Part shown: positions 24,288-39,727 of the stretch, piece after piece
Position numbering within the stretch: position 1 is the first letter of the stretch
Layout of the letters: every line of letters starts with the position of its first letter
Assembly: GCA_907163375.1 (NCBI GenBank)
Contig: CAJQUW010008010.1
Location: forward strand, 98,246-162,245
From: Prostheceraeus crozeri
Taxonomy: Eukaryota > Platyhelminthes > Polycladida > Euryleptidae
Length of the DNA stretch: 64,000 bases
Reading direction: 5' to 3'
Made by a program: the position numbers and the translations under genes
Notes under the pieces: model-generated
What the model saw: the letters and a program-made list of their open reading frames with translations, nothing else
What the model was told of the DNA's origin: nothing
Database searches by the model: none

Positions 24288-25560
24288 GTAGTATAAAAAT
24301 TGTTGCTAAGATTTGTTGTAAAGATTCAAGTGTATCAGATCACCTGTCACATGATAAGTAGACATGCAACTTCATCAAAAATATTTTACAATCAAAGTTC
24401 ATGCACCACAAATGCCTAAGGTTCTAAAAAATTTAAACGATTCCGTTTCTTGTTATAATTCTTGACTATCCTTTTTAGTGCTACCTATTTAACTCGTAGA
24501 GAGATGATTAGTTAAGTTGAAAGCCTAAAGACTAAATTTCAAATTTTACATTTAATCAAATGTAGTTTAAAAAAATAAGATTGCAGCTGGCCTAAATCAT
24601 TTATTCTTGCATTTATATGTTAGATACTACATGTGGGAAAATTATCCTAGAAAATCGTCAAACTAATATTTATTGCTTCTGATGGCAATCGATTCAAATT
24701 TCACTAACTTCCGCTAATGTTAGATTTAAGTAGAAAGTTATGTACTTGATGTAAGAATGACATTCATTGAAAATTAAATGGAGTAAACATGTGTAGCGCG
24801 TGAATAGAATATTGCACAGTGACAACATTATAATTCATGAATTAGCTTACTATAGCACATTGATCAGAGTCTATATCAATGACCGTCGTATTTCAGACTA
24901 TCATATATTGAATGAGCAATGAGATGCATGGAACATGTATGATGCGAAAGTAGATTGAGCTGCTAAATACTTTTGATATGAAGCATGTATGTTGATAATA
25001 TTTTGATTTATAATATTGAGATATTTTTTATCAATTACATATTTCAAAAATATTTAGACTCTGATCAATCTTCACCAGAGATTTACCATTCTAATCTCTA
25101 CCAGAGGATATTTTCTACGAAAGACCAACAAAATCAAACGAAACAAACAAAACGAAGGTCAGTTGGCATTGCCAAAAATTTTCAAGATGAATAAAACCTC
25201 TGAATACCAGACTTCTTCAGTAGTTGTATCTCTCAAATCAAGGTCACATACCATTGGGTATCGTCAGGCATAGCAACAGAGATCCAGCATGCACAACTGT
25301 ACTCAAACAACTTCTCTCCACCAACCAACATCTCTCAGTAGACAGCAGCAATTGTTTTCGAGCCTTTAATTTGTGTGGATTCCGCCCCTTTTCGAAGCTG
25401 TATGAGGCGTGTGAAAGTCAATGGTGTTGCATATTTTGACTGTGTGCATCCATCATCCCTTTCATTGACACTGTCTTAATCATTTTATATGAATGATAAG
25501 AATACGAATAAATGAAGTTTACTGTATTTGAGATTGTCAAATCTATCATGGGTCAAACTG
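24288..25560. other. Host non-coding DNA
   Basis: AT-rich, with only short chance frames. I see no gene, tRNA or repeat that I can support. Confidence 0.5.
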
Positions 25561-25712
25561 GTTGGAAGTGGGTCAACGAAGTCTGACCCACGACCCACCT
25601 GACCCACGCTACATGTGACTCACAACCCACCTGACCCACCAACTTATCGGAAAAACATGACCCACGACCCACACGATTTTGTGACCCACTTGACCCACGA
25701 CCCACTTCCAAC
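25561..25712. mobile_element. Small GACCCAC-rich element with inverted ends
   Basis: It begins gttggaagtgggtca and ends tgacccacttccaac, a perfect 15-bp inverted pair. The interior is irregular repeats of gacccacctgaccca. The same left end occurs at 1002. It is probably a non-autonomous, MITE-like or hairpin-derived family. No target duplication could be fixed. Confidence 0.55.
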
Positions 25713-27300
25713 TCTGTGCACGCGTGGGCAAAAATGTACACATACATGATTCGTGATAAACAAATTTTTCTATGAACAACAATGCAGTTTTTCTATGAAC
25801 ACATACAAGTGAAGCAATCCATCCGCATGCTAATTAGCCCATTCAAACTTGATTTGTGAACTTAATATTTATTTCATTTGAGATTTCTGTAGGATCGTGA
25901 AATTGTAGAGTAAAAGTAAAAAGTAAATTACACAGAGTAGTAGGTGTTTCCGTAGAAGTTGAGGATCAACGTTAGATCCTTTTCGATCTGTTGAACATCT
26001 CAGCTTCAAAGTAAATCAGAGAAAGCATCGAAATCCAAATTTTACTCGAAGCTGCCCGTCATGCAACAAGACGACTGTTTCCATGAATGACGGATTGCCA
26101 TTTAGACAACAATTTCTGAGTAAAGAGCATCTGTAAGTTTCTTTAGCTAAAAATGTTCTTGCTTTGTCCCAGATCATGAATTGACTAGTAGGCTTAAGTG
26201 GCCGTTTTCTGTTGCAGAATACAAAGATTTTAAATGCGAAAATTGGAAGTAATACATAATACAATCTCAATGCATCCTGCCTAAGCTTGCAAGACCTTTG
26301 ATTAGATCAGAATGCATTTCTCATAAGCTTCTTGCCATTTGAACAAAATTATGAATCAAGCAATTCATTTCAATTTTCAATTTTTGAGATTGGACTTAAT
26401 CGAAAAACTTATCTTCACTTAGCTAAATAACGCAGCACCGAGGGAGATAACAACTAACACGAAAGGGCTTGCACAAGAATCGTGGACAAAATTAAAATAT
26501 CTATCTTCCCGATAACGATTAAAAAGTCTTGGAATGGTCTAGAGTCATTACACATTTGTCGAAGGAAATGTGTATCGAATGCTTCTGAAATACGTGATAT
26601 GAATTTCAATGAATTTTATTGAAGTATTGACTCCAAGACGAAGAAGATTAGCTATTGAACATAGCAACTGGCATGGATCTGCACTGCAAGTTTATAGAGA
26701 CATGGAAGGACAGAAAAATAAAATCATACTCGTACATCGACTGAAAGATAAAAGTTATAATATTAGTAAGTCAGCTTAGCCAATGATTTAATCTGTTTAG
26801 CCCCGAGGATGCACATCCGTCATTCAGTTCAGTATACTCACAGTTCAATCATTATTTACACAAGCGTAACTGGCGAAGGCGTGCAGTGCCCATAGACACC
26901 ATTGCATGAATCTATCCAAACGGTTAAGCAGTCGATTTCATTCCCCCATTGACCAAGTTGAATAGAGAGTACATTTTGAAGGATGTGCAGTCACTCGAAA
27001 AAGGCCAGTCATTTTAGAAAAAGGAAGAATGACGCAGGATTATTGATGTTGCACATTAGTAAGTTTATATGTATAGTTTTCCGGCTCATTGGCCTTAAAA
27101 CCAACTGTACATGATACATTAATGGCTACTGGAATTCTGAATTCAAATTACTGTCACTATCCTCAGATTTGTTCGCAGAGGTTGATGAACCTTTGACTTC
27201 ACCTGGTTCATTTCTTATTTGTGAGCCTTAGAACGAAGCTGAGGACGGCTACATGGACGGCTGTCACAATAAATTGATAAATTCTGATCGCAGACGTACT
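25713..27300. other. Host non-coding DNA
   Basis: AT-rich with short frames only. Nothing is supported as a gene. Short reading frames near 26016-26270 do not look like a known family. Confidence 0.45.
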
Positions 27301-27687
27301 AGTTCGGCAGCCACAGCGAGTTTCTGCAAGGAGCGAGGCCGAAGATGAGACTTTCCCAGAATGATGTGCACCCGATGCCTATTACGAATCTGAGCGTCTG
27401 CCGAGTTCTAATTGGCTCCTCTTGTCAGACGCGATAAAAAAACATGGTAATCCAATGGGACGCAGATTACAGCTTTTGGTAAAAAAGTTTCGCTTATTAA
27501 GTTAAAAATACTAAGTCTACAGCCATAACATTTGACATGGAATGTCTTCAAGTCATTTTTGAATATGTGCATGTGTTGTTATCATGCTTCTGATCGGCAA
27601 TGTATGCGAGAATGCGGCTAAGTGTGAATTAAATTGTTCAAGATGCCTATGTTTGTCGCATTAGAAGGTAATTACCATATCTGAATG

Positions 27688-28416
27688 CAGGGATGCGGAG
27701 TCCTATCATTTTGATAGGACTCCGACTCCGGGTGGCAAGTATATAAAGCCTAGTTTTTTGAAAAATTAACTGATCACTTATAATTGATCATTATAGGCTT
27801 ACCTGAACCTATTTTTAGGGATCATTGCTGCATCAATTATCAATCTTTTGCGATGAAAGTTTATAAAATGTCGCTTTAAGTTGGATGCATATGACTGGGC
27901 TCCTCCCATCTTCTTGATGTATGCCTCACACAGTTTTCCTCCAGTCTCTACCAGGCAGAAAAATCCCCCATCCTTCACCAAAAAATATGAGTACACTTTC
28001 GATTTTAATATGCGCTTTGGGAGGAGACATCACAAACGATTAACGTGACGGTAAGTGATAATGTTCTCACACAAACTAGTATTTATTTTTGTCTCTGATG
28101 TGACCTTTGGTGCGCAAGTGTGATCGAGGCTAGGAAGGCTTGTCTTCTGCACTAAATCACAGAGTGAAAAGCCAATCCTTTTTTCACCATCACGGCTCAT
28201 TCCCTCAACAGGTACAAGCTTTGCATGCACTGCTGTCTCGACTGTACTTTCGTTTGACGGAGAAAGTTTACATCAAGACAGTGACATATGCACGAGAACA
28301 AATAAGTTCTTTGTATTATCTTTCGGGTCCAGTTATAGTCCGGAGTCCTATCATTTGATAGGACTCCGACTCCAGCAAAAATGATATGACTCCTGGACTC
28401 CGACTCCGCATCCCTG
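27688..28416 (-). mobile_element. Deleted hAT-family DNA transposon with 8-bp target duplication
   Basis: The ends cagggatgcggagtcc and ggagtcggagtcc-type right end (…cgactccgcatccctg) form hAT-type inverted repeats. They are flanked by a perfect 8-bp direct repeat tctgaatg at 27680-27687 and 28417-28424. At 729 bp it can hold only part of a transposase. A second inner inverted pair (cggagtcctatcat...) lies on both sides. It is nested in a foldback element. Confidence 0.85.
27799..27996 (-). pseudogene. hAT transposase N-terminal fragment with BED-type zinc finger
   Basis: The frame reads SYFLVKDGGFFCLVETGGKLC then GGAQSYASNLKRHFINFH, which fits the BED finger layout (aromatic, CxxxxxxxxC, then HxxxxH after a Leu). 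A splice-donor-like ggtaagc follows the fragment on the minus strand near 27801. The rest of the transposase is absent, so this is a non-autonomous remnant. Confidence 0.5.
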
Positions 28417-28891
28417 TCTGAATGTGTTGGTTTGTGAAGCTTCGTAAACAGGGTTGCATGAACATAATAGGAAATAACCTGAAGACATTCCATATCAAAA
28501 ATTATGACTCTGGGCTTTTCATTTTGCCAATACGTCATTGTACGTTTCATGGATTAACAGTCCTGAAATATTACTTGTATTTGAATGACGGAAGAACAGA
28601 TAAAAGAAAGCAGTTTTAAAGCAGACAAATAGGTCAGTACAAGTCTTTAAGCTAAAAGATGTGTGATGCAAAAGAAAAAAAGCAACATGTCCGAATGGCA
28701 CAGGAAAAGTCTCGTCAGAGTTGCTTGTGTGTCTTTACATGTGCTTTTCTTTGATCGTGCCCGACAAGAAGAGGAACCAGTTAGAACTCGGCAGACGTGC
28801 ATATTCGTAGTAGGCACAGGGTGTACATCATTCTGTGAAAGTCTCATTTTCGGCATCGTTCTCTGCACAGACTCGCTCTGGCGACCGGACT

Positions 28892-29941
28892 AGTCTTCAC
28901 CTGATTGGCATCTAGGTTTCTCGTTGTGTGGATGATTGTCCACAAGATCAAATGACAAACAATGGTAATTTACCACATTCAAACACTATTTGCTGCAAAC
29001 CGTTACGATCATGTGAACAATGAAACTAAACGATAGATCGTGGAGTTGAGAAGTTGAAATATCGCCACGATTTTATAGTTCCAGCTATCGTGACGGCATG
29101 AACGTGCTCGTGACGGGCCTGACAGGCAGACCCGACCCACCTCTGCCAGTGTTATTACAACCACAGTGCCAAGAAAGCAAGATGCTAAATGAAGGACTAA
29201 ATTGCACTTCTGCTACGCATTTTGTGCTTTTCCAATAATCAAAACCTTACTGATTGAATTGCAGGCCATTCCGTGGTTCATCGTAACTAATCATAGCATT
29301 ATACTAGAGGATTATTATTTTTGACAGTTGTTGTATTTGATACTGAGTGCTTGCCAACCAAACGATTTCTATCATTTATTTAGCTTGCATTGACCATTTC
29401 CAGTGCTATATTTACGCAAACTAGACAATATATGTTTCGTCGAATTATCTCAGAAATTATTTCCAAAGCAAGCTTGCACTATTGGCACATCGGCTGTGAA
29501 AATCCATCTGCGCGAAACTGATCGACACAGTAACAAACCGTTGGCTAACTATGTATTCCTGAATTGGAGACCCTAATATATTAAGGCCCACTGTCAGTCA
29601 TGGGTTCAATAGAGTTCGAAATCACTACGCGTTGATTTTGCTGTGGAAGTTGGTGAAGATAATCATGATACAAAGCTACAGCTTAGCTTCAACTAATTCT
29701 ACGAAATATCTTAACTTTCCGTTATCTTCATGTTGTGTTCATGGACATGACCTTGTCCCCATTGTGGAATTGCTTTCTGTTCTCTTAGTAACACCAGATC
29801 CTAGTTTCCCAAATATGCAGCTTTCAATTGTGATAAATTCGTTAATAGAGAGGCTACTCCAGAAGATCGAATAAGTTTTCAACCTTCAAAAGAATAATTT
29901 TTCAAGCGTAGTTTATTGAATACCTGCGCTGTGGCCACACC
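28892..29941. other. Host non-coding DNA
   Basis: Nothing is recognised. A plus-strand frame at 29632-29874 is open but has no family features. Confidence 0.4.
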
Positions 29942-30171
29942 GGCGCTGTGGCCTTGTGGTAAAGTGTTCGCTCTGCGTCCGGGAGACCTTGGTTGAAATC
30001 TTGGTCGGGTCAAACCTAAGACTTTTAAAATAGGTACACTCTGCATTCTTGCTAAACACTCAGCACGAAAAGGAATGAGAGTGGTAAATGACAACTCGGC
30101 CACATGGAAGAAAGGCTCCGTGCCTAATGTGCTTCCGAGTATAAACAACGTTCATTTATTTATTTATTTAC
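29942..30171 (+). mobile_element. tRNA-derived SINE
   Basis: The head ggcgctgtggccttgtgg with ggttgaaatc about 45 bp later has the spacing of RNA polymerase III A and B boxes in a tRNA-related SINE. A unique body follows, including gacaactcggccac, and a (ttta)n tail ends at about 30170. The B box has drifted from ggttcgaatc, so this copy is not pristine. The head is partly duplicated just upstream (gcgctgtggcc at 29927). It could be mistaken for a degenerate tRNA gene, but the 3' body and tail argue for a SINE. Confidence 0.7.
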
Positions 30172-30343
30172 CTACATTATATACAAAAAGATATTAACAG
30201 ATAAACAGAAGTGCAATCTGCATTGCGATGCATACAAATGGTAGCATGTATATGTTATCATATCCCAACCAAGGCACGTCATTCCCCGCGGGTATAAAAG
30301 TCTACACCCGGCCCGGGCCGTTTCCAACTCAAGGACACATTCA

Positions 30344-33177
<2,834 letters not shown>

Positions 33178-33909
33178 AGTCCGGCAGCCAGAACAAGTTT
33201 CTGCAGGGAACGAGGCCGAAAGTCATACTTTCACACTATCACAGAATGATGTACACCCAATGCCTACTACGAATCTGCACGTCTGCCGAGTTCTAGTGAG
33301 TTCCTCTTCTTGTCAGACACGATCAAAGTAAAACACATGTGAATCCAATGGGACGCAGATTGCAGTTTTGGCTAAAATGAAATTTTCTATATTTTCTCTA
33401 ATTAAACGAAAAGTACTAAGCCCAGAGTCATAATTTTTGGCATGGAATGTCTTCAGGTCATTTCCTTTCATGTTCATGCACCCTTGTCTATAAAGCTAAA
33501 CAAATTTAGAACTAGCGAGCCTCTTAGTGTCGGCAAACACAAACATGTTAAGCAATTTTATCTACTTTCAACCACATTCTCACATATATTGCCAATCATA
33601 AACATGATAATAACACATGTACATCATAGGAAATGACCAGAAGACATTCCATGTCAAAAATTATGACTCTAAACTTGATAATGTCCAGTTGATGAGCAAA
33701 AACATAGAACACTTTATTTTATCCAAAAACTGCAATTTGCGTTCCATTGGATTTACATGTGTTTTTCTTTGATCCTGTCTGACAAGAAGGGGAACTCACT
33801 AGAACTCGGCAGACGTGCCACTTCGTAGTGGACATAGGGTGTGCATCATTCTGTGAAAGTCTCACTTTCGGCCTCGTTCCCTACAGAAACTCGTTCTGGC
33901 TGCCGGACT
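33178..33909. mobile_element. Foldback element, copy 2 (732 bp, arms about 300 bp)
   Basis: The left agtccggcagccagaac and the right gttctggctgccggact are mirror images. The similarity continues inward for about 300 bp on each side (cgtctgccgagttctagtg, acatggaatgtcttc and others). The unpaired centre is only about 130 bp. It has no coding capacity. It is a non-autonomous DNA element related to 27301-28891 and to the fragment at 1-42. The flanking target duplication is not clear. Confidence 0.75.
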
Positions 33910-35590
33910 ACAAGTGGATTTAGTTAGGATTTTGGTCATTCTACTATGCATTTCTTGGTAAAAATTCCGCTGGGCGCATCAGATGTGTCGACGATACTAT
34001 CATATGGCAACCGATAATCATCACCTAACAATCGCCTTAAAAAATCGTCATAAACTAAGAAGCTACAATTTACAATGCGTCGCTCTTAGGCTTCGTCACT
34101 ACTCAATATCCCATACAGTTTTGTGGAAGTTGTACTAAATTCATTGGTGTTATTTCTCAACATGACCCACGAAGTAAAACAGCACGACGCATTTTCAGGG
34201 CAACATGAAATACATTAGGCATTATACAAAATTTGGGGGGACCAAACCAACCCTGGGGCACACTGCCCCTGTATTTCAACAAGGTACCACTGGTTGACCC
34301 GCCCGACGCACCATCTCATGATATCATACTATGTCGGTTTCCACTACGACCTTCAGACTCTATGCTTGGAAAGCTTGCACAGACGATTAAAACAAGTGAT
34401 TATAATCGGACAATTCAGTTTATTGTTTCCGAGATTGTCAAAGCTCAATGAAGAACAGGAATTATGTTATGCAAATGACATTGAGCAAAAATTGCAAAAC
34501 ATAATCAGTTTCTCTTGATTGAAGTATTGATTGGTTGAAGCTTTGATCGACGACATACTTGAGGCTAATAAGGAGCTTAATTATAGGTTGTAGATTGAAG
34601 CCTGTGTAAGTGGACCACCAACGATATACATTTAAGTGGTCCAGATAATCAAATCTTCAAAATAATGTTAATCCACATTTAAATGATTACTTTGTTGCTT
34701 GTAGCAATAATAATAACCATATATTTGAGACAAAGAATCCCAATACCAAAAATCTTGGGGTGTGCAACAATGAAGCCTAACAAATAAAAGGAGAGGACGC
34801 AAAGTGGTCCTGCTAGGTGGTCCGGACAGGAAGTTTCACAATAGGTTTCGAAGGTACATATTTTGAGATAGCCTTCCCATTCTGGCAAGGAAAATTAAGC
34901 TCACAATATGCATTTCTGCCAATCTCCGCTGTTTAATGTCGAGAATTTCAGGTAGAGTAGCCCCAACGTATCTACCAAATGCCGCTGCTAGCTCATCATC
35001 ATCACACAACGCACAACCTTCAGTGAGTTTGAATTTTGCATCCTGATTCTGATGATGATAATAACCTTCTTGTAGAGCAGCTTTACTTGCTTTGAATAAT
35101 ATTTGAGGGACATGTTGCTCGAAGTAAAATCGCATACTAGGATTCATATCACGCATGGCTATTGCGACATAGCTGCCGAATGGAGACTCAACAACAAGGT
35201 TTTCTCCGGGATTATACAGTTTTAGGTTTGTCGATTTACTCTTCTCCTCCATTGCCTGAAAACGGAGAATACATAAACGGAGAAAAGATAATGAGAAATC
35301 TATGTACCAAATCAAAATCGGCTATAAATAAAGCATTTTAGTCAACAGCTCAATTTTTAATCTATATTTCGCTAAATTGGGCTCACTGACATGCCTTGTT
35401 GAGTCTGCATGTGTTTATCTATAACGAACGGGGATATTGGAGATGCGACCACCATCATGATCAAAATTTCGGTCATTCAGGTTTCGTAAGCTAAGTCAGA
35501 ACTATACTTATCTTCGACTGAACTCAATGATGATTTCATTGAAAGGGTGACCAAACTCCATATATCTATTCTGTTCTTTTCTATATATGG
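33910..35590. other. Host DNA with one possible minus-strand exon (34905-35255)
   Basis: On the minus strand, an acceptor (attctccgttttcag) leads at once to an ATG at 35252 (MEEKSKSTNLKLYNPGE). An open frame follows through YVAIAMRDMNPSMRFYFEQH and LPEILDIKQRRLAEMH to a possible donor (att|gtgagc) near 34905. The sequence is protein-like, but I do not recognise the family. It could be a host exon or part of an old transposon gene. The rest shows nothing. Confidence 0.3.
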
Positions 35591-38443
35591 CAGTGGTGGA
35601 CAATCAAGTTGTGATAGCGGGCAACAGATTTTTGAAATGTTGTGGTAGGTTTCGAATTATTCTATTATGCGCCTTGAGCAGGGAATTCGAACGATGCTAT
35701 TTTCTTCGATCGATCGATATATCGATCATGCTTCATTTTTCACCGATCGATCGATGATCGATGACCGATCGTGCTATTGTACATTCCGTCTAGCTACATA
35801 CAAATCTGTGACATATCTGTGGAATATCGATGCTGAAGGAGTTGCAGTTCTCGTCAGACCTTTGGATTCATCAAGGTCAGTACCATTACCTTGGTAGTCA
35901 GTACCATAAAAATCAAACAAATTACAGGTTGTGCAATACAATCAGGGAGCGTGCGAAATGCATGTCAAAAATTAAATCAATCAGCTAGCAAAAACTTGTT
36001 GCGCGACATAAATAGGGAGCGCTCGAGCTGTTTTGGATTGATGAGCGATCACAGCCAGGATGATAAAAGACCAGTTGATGTGGAGAACAATCGCTCCACA
36101 AAGCCAGATGGTGCTGTTAATGCTATTGTGGCAAGTGGAAGAAGGATGAAGGGGTAATGCGCTTTCATTTTCTACCATGCCCACGTCTCTTTGAACATCG
36201 CTAGATCAGGTGGTACTTATGGGTTATCTCCCCTCAGGTTTTCAAATTTGTCGAAAATCTGCAAAAGTGAATCAATCGTCACCAAACTTCAGGTAGACGT
36301 ACTTATGCATATTTGCTACTCACATACAAAAATTCATGCAGATTGGACAAGTACTTTTTGCATTAGAGACGATAACGTGACGTGTGGCGATACCAGCAGC
36401 TTGATCGGACTTCGTCTGTTCGACGCGTAATTGTCACTCGTGTGTGCATTGTTCTCTCTCCATTTTCGTCTCATCCACTGCTATTTGAAATCTTCCCACG
36501 ACCATTACCTTGCCACACCTTTTTTGAGTTAAAATTGTTAATGTAGGGAGCTGTTGAAATTTGCGCTTTAAACTTAATTAACCTGTCTCGCCCTACTCAT
36601 TTGTGTTACAGTAGATTTATGATTACGTGCTGTCAATTTGTTCCCAGAAGACTATTTTTATCACGTCATGAACATTTGCCCTGTATCATTGGTAACGAGG
36701 TCATGTTTCCCGCTCTCTATATTTAGTGCGTGTGCCGTTCGATGTGATGTTACACTCAGCTTTCTTTCTCCTTGATGCACGTGAATAAAAGTTCGTCTCA
36801 CGATGACTTTTGTCTTGTCAATCACTGCGTTAATAATCTGTTAATAATTTCAACAGGATCTGGCCTGGTCATCATCACTTCACGAATTGTCGGGAAATGA
36901 CTTTGTTGACCTCAAGTGCTTTCTGCTCATACGATGATGTCAGAAGTCAGATCAAGCTGCAGCAACTCTTCACTTCAAGCGATCGCCCCTAATTCAAAAA
37001 AGTACTTGTCCGATTTGCACAAATTTTGCCAAGTGGGTAGAAAATATCTTCACTTACACGTACCTTAAGTTTTGTGACGACTGATTCATTTCCACGGATT
37101 TTAGACAAATTTGAAAACTTGGGTGGGGGGAGATGATCTGTAAGTACCGATAAGGTTCCTCAGCGAATACTCCAGCCTCATCATCCGATTTCCATCAGTG
37201 ACCTCTTGAACATCAGAAAAATGATCGACTTGTGGCTGTGACGGTCTTTCGTGCCAACATTCACCTCAACATCAACACTGGATGAGGGAGCAAATGGGTG
37301 TTACGTGCCTCAACTTCCTCATGTAGGAAAGTAATGTGTTCCTGTGTCTCAGGCCCGAACCGAAGATCAAATAGAGTCGCAAGGAGTGATATGTCGAAAA
37401 ATCTCCGAACCAAAGCTAAGACTGTCCCGCAGAATTGAGTAGACATTTCAATGAAAATAATAGTTTCTGCATTGCACTGGATTACTTAGTGATACGCTCG
37501 TATTCAGATATTCTATTACATTAAAATCAAGTAAGAATATCGAAGATCGATCATCTATCATGATGCTGAAAGTGCCGATCGATCGATCATCCGATCAGGT
37601 AAAACTGTAAAAGCAGCGATAGATCGATCGAATACCCTGGCCTTGAGCATATATAAGGGAAGCTGTACTTTTGATATTAATGGTCACATGTCCATCCTTA
37701 TGACATAATTGTGCATGCGGATGTATGCAGCACCATTGTGCACAACTAAATTGCCTACTATTTATGAATTATACTTCTCATTCTAAAATCTGCATGAGGA
37801 TTGGAAAGTGAATGGGCAATATTAATTACGGAAGCTTACCCTTTGTGTTGTTAAATTGTGGTCAGATGACTTTTTTATCGAAAAAGAATGGTCTATATGC
37901 CTGCGTATAGTACATTTATATGCCTACAAGTACATGTTACACAATCGACGTTTATTGGTTCAATCAACTACATGTTCGTGTACACACTTCAATTAACAAA
38001 AAACAGTCATAGGCTCTACTCACGACAGTGAGTTCGCGATAATGTCGTTCGAGTATAAAATACATCGGTGCAACAGTCAGGCAAGAATTTTTGAATAAAA
38101 AGTTAGCTATGTAAAAATCACATATTGTCATACGGTTGGGTTCCTTCATATGTAGCCTACTTTATTTATGTATTAATGCGCCCATTGAAGTATGGCTTGT
38201 TGCTTACTGAAAAATGCTCAACAAGGAATTGAATGCCATATGACTTAGGAAAGTCGGACAGTTAAATAATATCTTCCTTGAATGCCAATTTGATTTACAT
38301 GCTTTGTAGAAACGATTCCTATTTGCATCAATAAACACAAACTTCCTTACTTACTTGAATAATGTCTACGGGCCACTTTAGATGTGAAAAATGGTGGCGG
38401 GTAACCCTAAATATGTCGGCGTGTCACGTGTTGCCCACCACTG
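35591..38443. mobile_element. Possible older hAT element enclosing the next one
   Basis: cagtggtggacaatcaag at the left and ...cacgtgttgcccaccactg at the right are inverted and of hAT type. The 8 bases outside (atatatgg and ttcgatgg) match at five positions, so a drifted target duplication is possible. It contains the better-supported hAT element at 35679-37639. No transposase is recognised outside the inner element. Confidence 0.35.
35679..37639. mobile_element. hAT-family DNA transposon remnant with 8-bp target duplication
   Basis: The left end cagggaattcga and right end tcgaataccctg are inverted. They are flanked by a perfect 8-bp repeat gccttgag (35671-35678 and 37640-37647). Both subterminal regions are packed with cgatcgatcgat-type motifs (35705-35765 and 37550-37632), probably transposase binding sites. 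A minus-strand segment near 37330-37400 (LATLFDLRFGPE) resembles the LDPRFK region near the end of hAT transposases, and a plus-strand frame at 35891-36157 is unassigned. The transposase is decayed. Confidence 0.75.
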
Positions 38444-38778
38444 TTCGATGGAGTAGGCTATCATTGCCACGAGTCGCCTACTTAATATACTAAGACTCCG
38501 ACCGGATGATCATCCCCCGACTGCTACTTGTGATGATGATAATCGGAAGGAATTATCGGGATGGTTGCATGGTACTCGGATTATGTGACGACCTAATGGC
38601 TATAAGGCAATTTGGGTGTCAGAAGAATCAAATCTTTTGCCTATTAGTAATGGGTGCCAGGGTGCGAATATGTGCTTAGAAATAAAATTATGTAGTCAGG
38701 CTAGGAAGTACTTTTGTGGCATTTTCTTGAAGCTTTGACCTAGATACACACGATTTTAGAATGTCTGCGCTGGATCTT
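38444..38778. other. Host DNA up to Polinton 2
   Basis: No gene is seen. The last six bases, gatctt (38773-38778), are the expected left target-site copy of Polinton 2, but its partner is not in the window. Confidence 0.5.
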
Positions 38779-39580
38779 AGTAGTAAGTAAAACTCCACTT
38801 CTGGATAGCGCAAGATGGCCGCCGTCGCTGACGTCCCCCCTCCTGTCAGTCGAGTCGGTCGTGGTGAGCCGCCGTATTGCTTCGAGTCTGACGTCCCCCC
38901 CCTCTGGCCGGCCGTCGTAGCGCGAGGTGGTGTGTGATGCGCTCTCCAGGTTGGCGTGGTGTGCCGGCCAGGTTGGGAGGGTGGACTGTCGTAGCTCACC
39001 TGAAAAAATCCTAAGTGTCAGAGTGGCTTTGTATGGGTAAAATTTTGAAAATTTTCCAAAGTGTGGCATTTCGACCTGGGACCTTTACCAAAACATTTTT
39101 CATCAAATTTCACTGACCCCCCCCCCCGACAGCGATCTTCTAACTTTGGTTCTAGTCGACGGATTTTGTCTTACAGCTACTCGTTTGAAAGAGGAGAAAA
39201 AACTGCTCGATGACATTTTTTTGTCGCGAGTCAATCGGACCAGCCGTTCAAAAGTTAGAGCTGTTACAAGATTTTAGGTCGGAGCTCACCTGAAAACATC
39301 CTAAGTGTCAGAGTGACTTTGTATGGTCAAAATTTTGAAAATTTTTCAAAGTGTCGCATTTCGACCTGGGACCTTTACCACAACAGTTTCCATCAAATTT
39401 CACCGACCTCCCCCCCCTCGGCACCGATCTTCCAACTTTGGTTCTAGAGATCGTAGAAAGTCGTGCAATAGCTCGTTTGAAAGCTAAGAGTGAGACAAAT
39501 TCAGTGAAAGAAACGGCTTGTTCATATCTGACTTCGTTTAGATGTGAGACGCCATTTAAGATTTTGGGAGATTGACGAAA
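38779..39580. repeat. Polinton 2 terminal repeat
   Basis: It matches 1207-2051 and the complement of 23393-24281. The GC-rich outer part is shorter and more diverged than in Polinton 1. Two subunits follow, each beginning cctaagtgtcagagtg and holding an oligo-C run. Confidence 0.85.
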
Positions 39581-39681
39581 AACGACGGAGTTAGAATTTC
39601 CCAAGAAACAGCTCCAGCGGGCGAATGAAGGCTCGGATTGGTAAACGGAGGCCAGATTTGGAATCAGCTTGATGTCATTGT

Positions 39682-39727
39682 CCAATGAGGATCGTCATCC
39701 AATGAGAATCAAGCATTTCTATATAAA
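39682..39727 (+). promoter_or_regulatory. CCAAT and TATA promoter, Polinton 2 first gene
   Basis: CCAAT boxes lie at 39682-39686 and 39699-39703, and TATATAAA at 39720-39727. It is nearly identical to the promoter at 22878-22923. The LINE lies about 65 bp downstream and separates it from its start codon at 43815. Confidence 0.65.

Larger units (their letters stand above)
27301..28891. mobile_element. Foldback element, copy 1, split by a hAT insertion
   Basis: Its left end agttcggcagcc and right end ...ccggact are inverted repeats. Blocks such as gacgcagattac, cagaatgatgtgcaccc and acatggaatgtcttcaag occur in mirrored form on the two sides, as in the copy at 33178-33909. A 729-bp hAT element lies inside at 27688-28416. 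The arms are diverged, so it is older than the hAT insertion. The target duplication is unclear. Confidence 0.6.

Noticed and set aside
29942-30015. Possible tRNA gene
   Set aside because: Box A and B spacing is present but the acceptor stem does not pair, and a SINE-like body and (ttta)n tail follow.
35591-38443. Firm call of an outer hAT element
   Set aside because: The terminal similarity is suggestive, but the flanking 8-mers match at only five of eight positions and no transposase is seen outside the inner element. It is kept only as a low-confidence feature.
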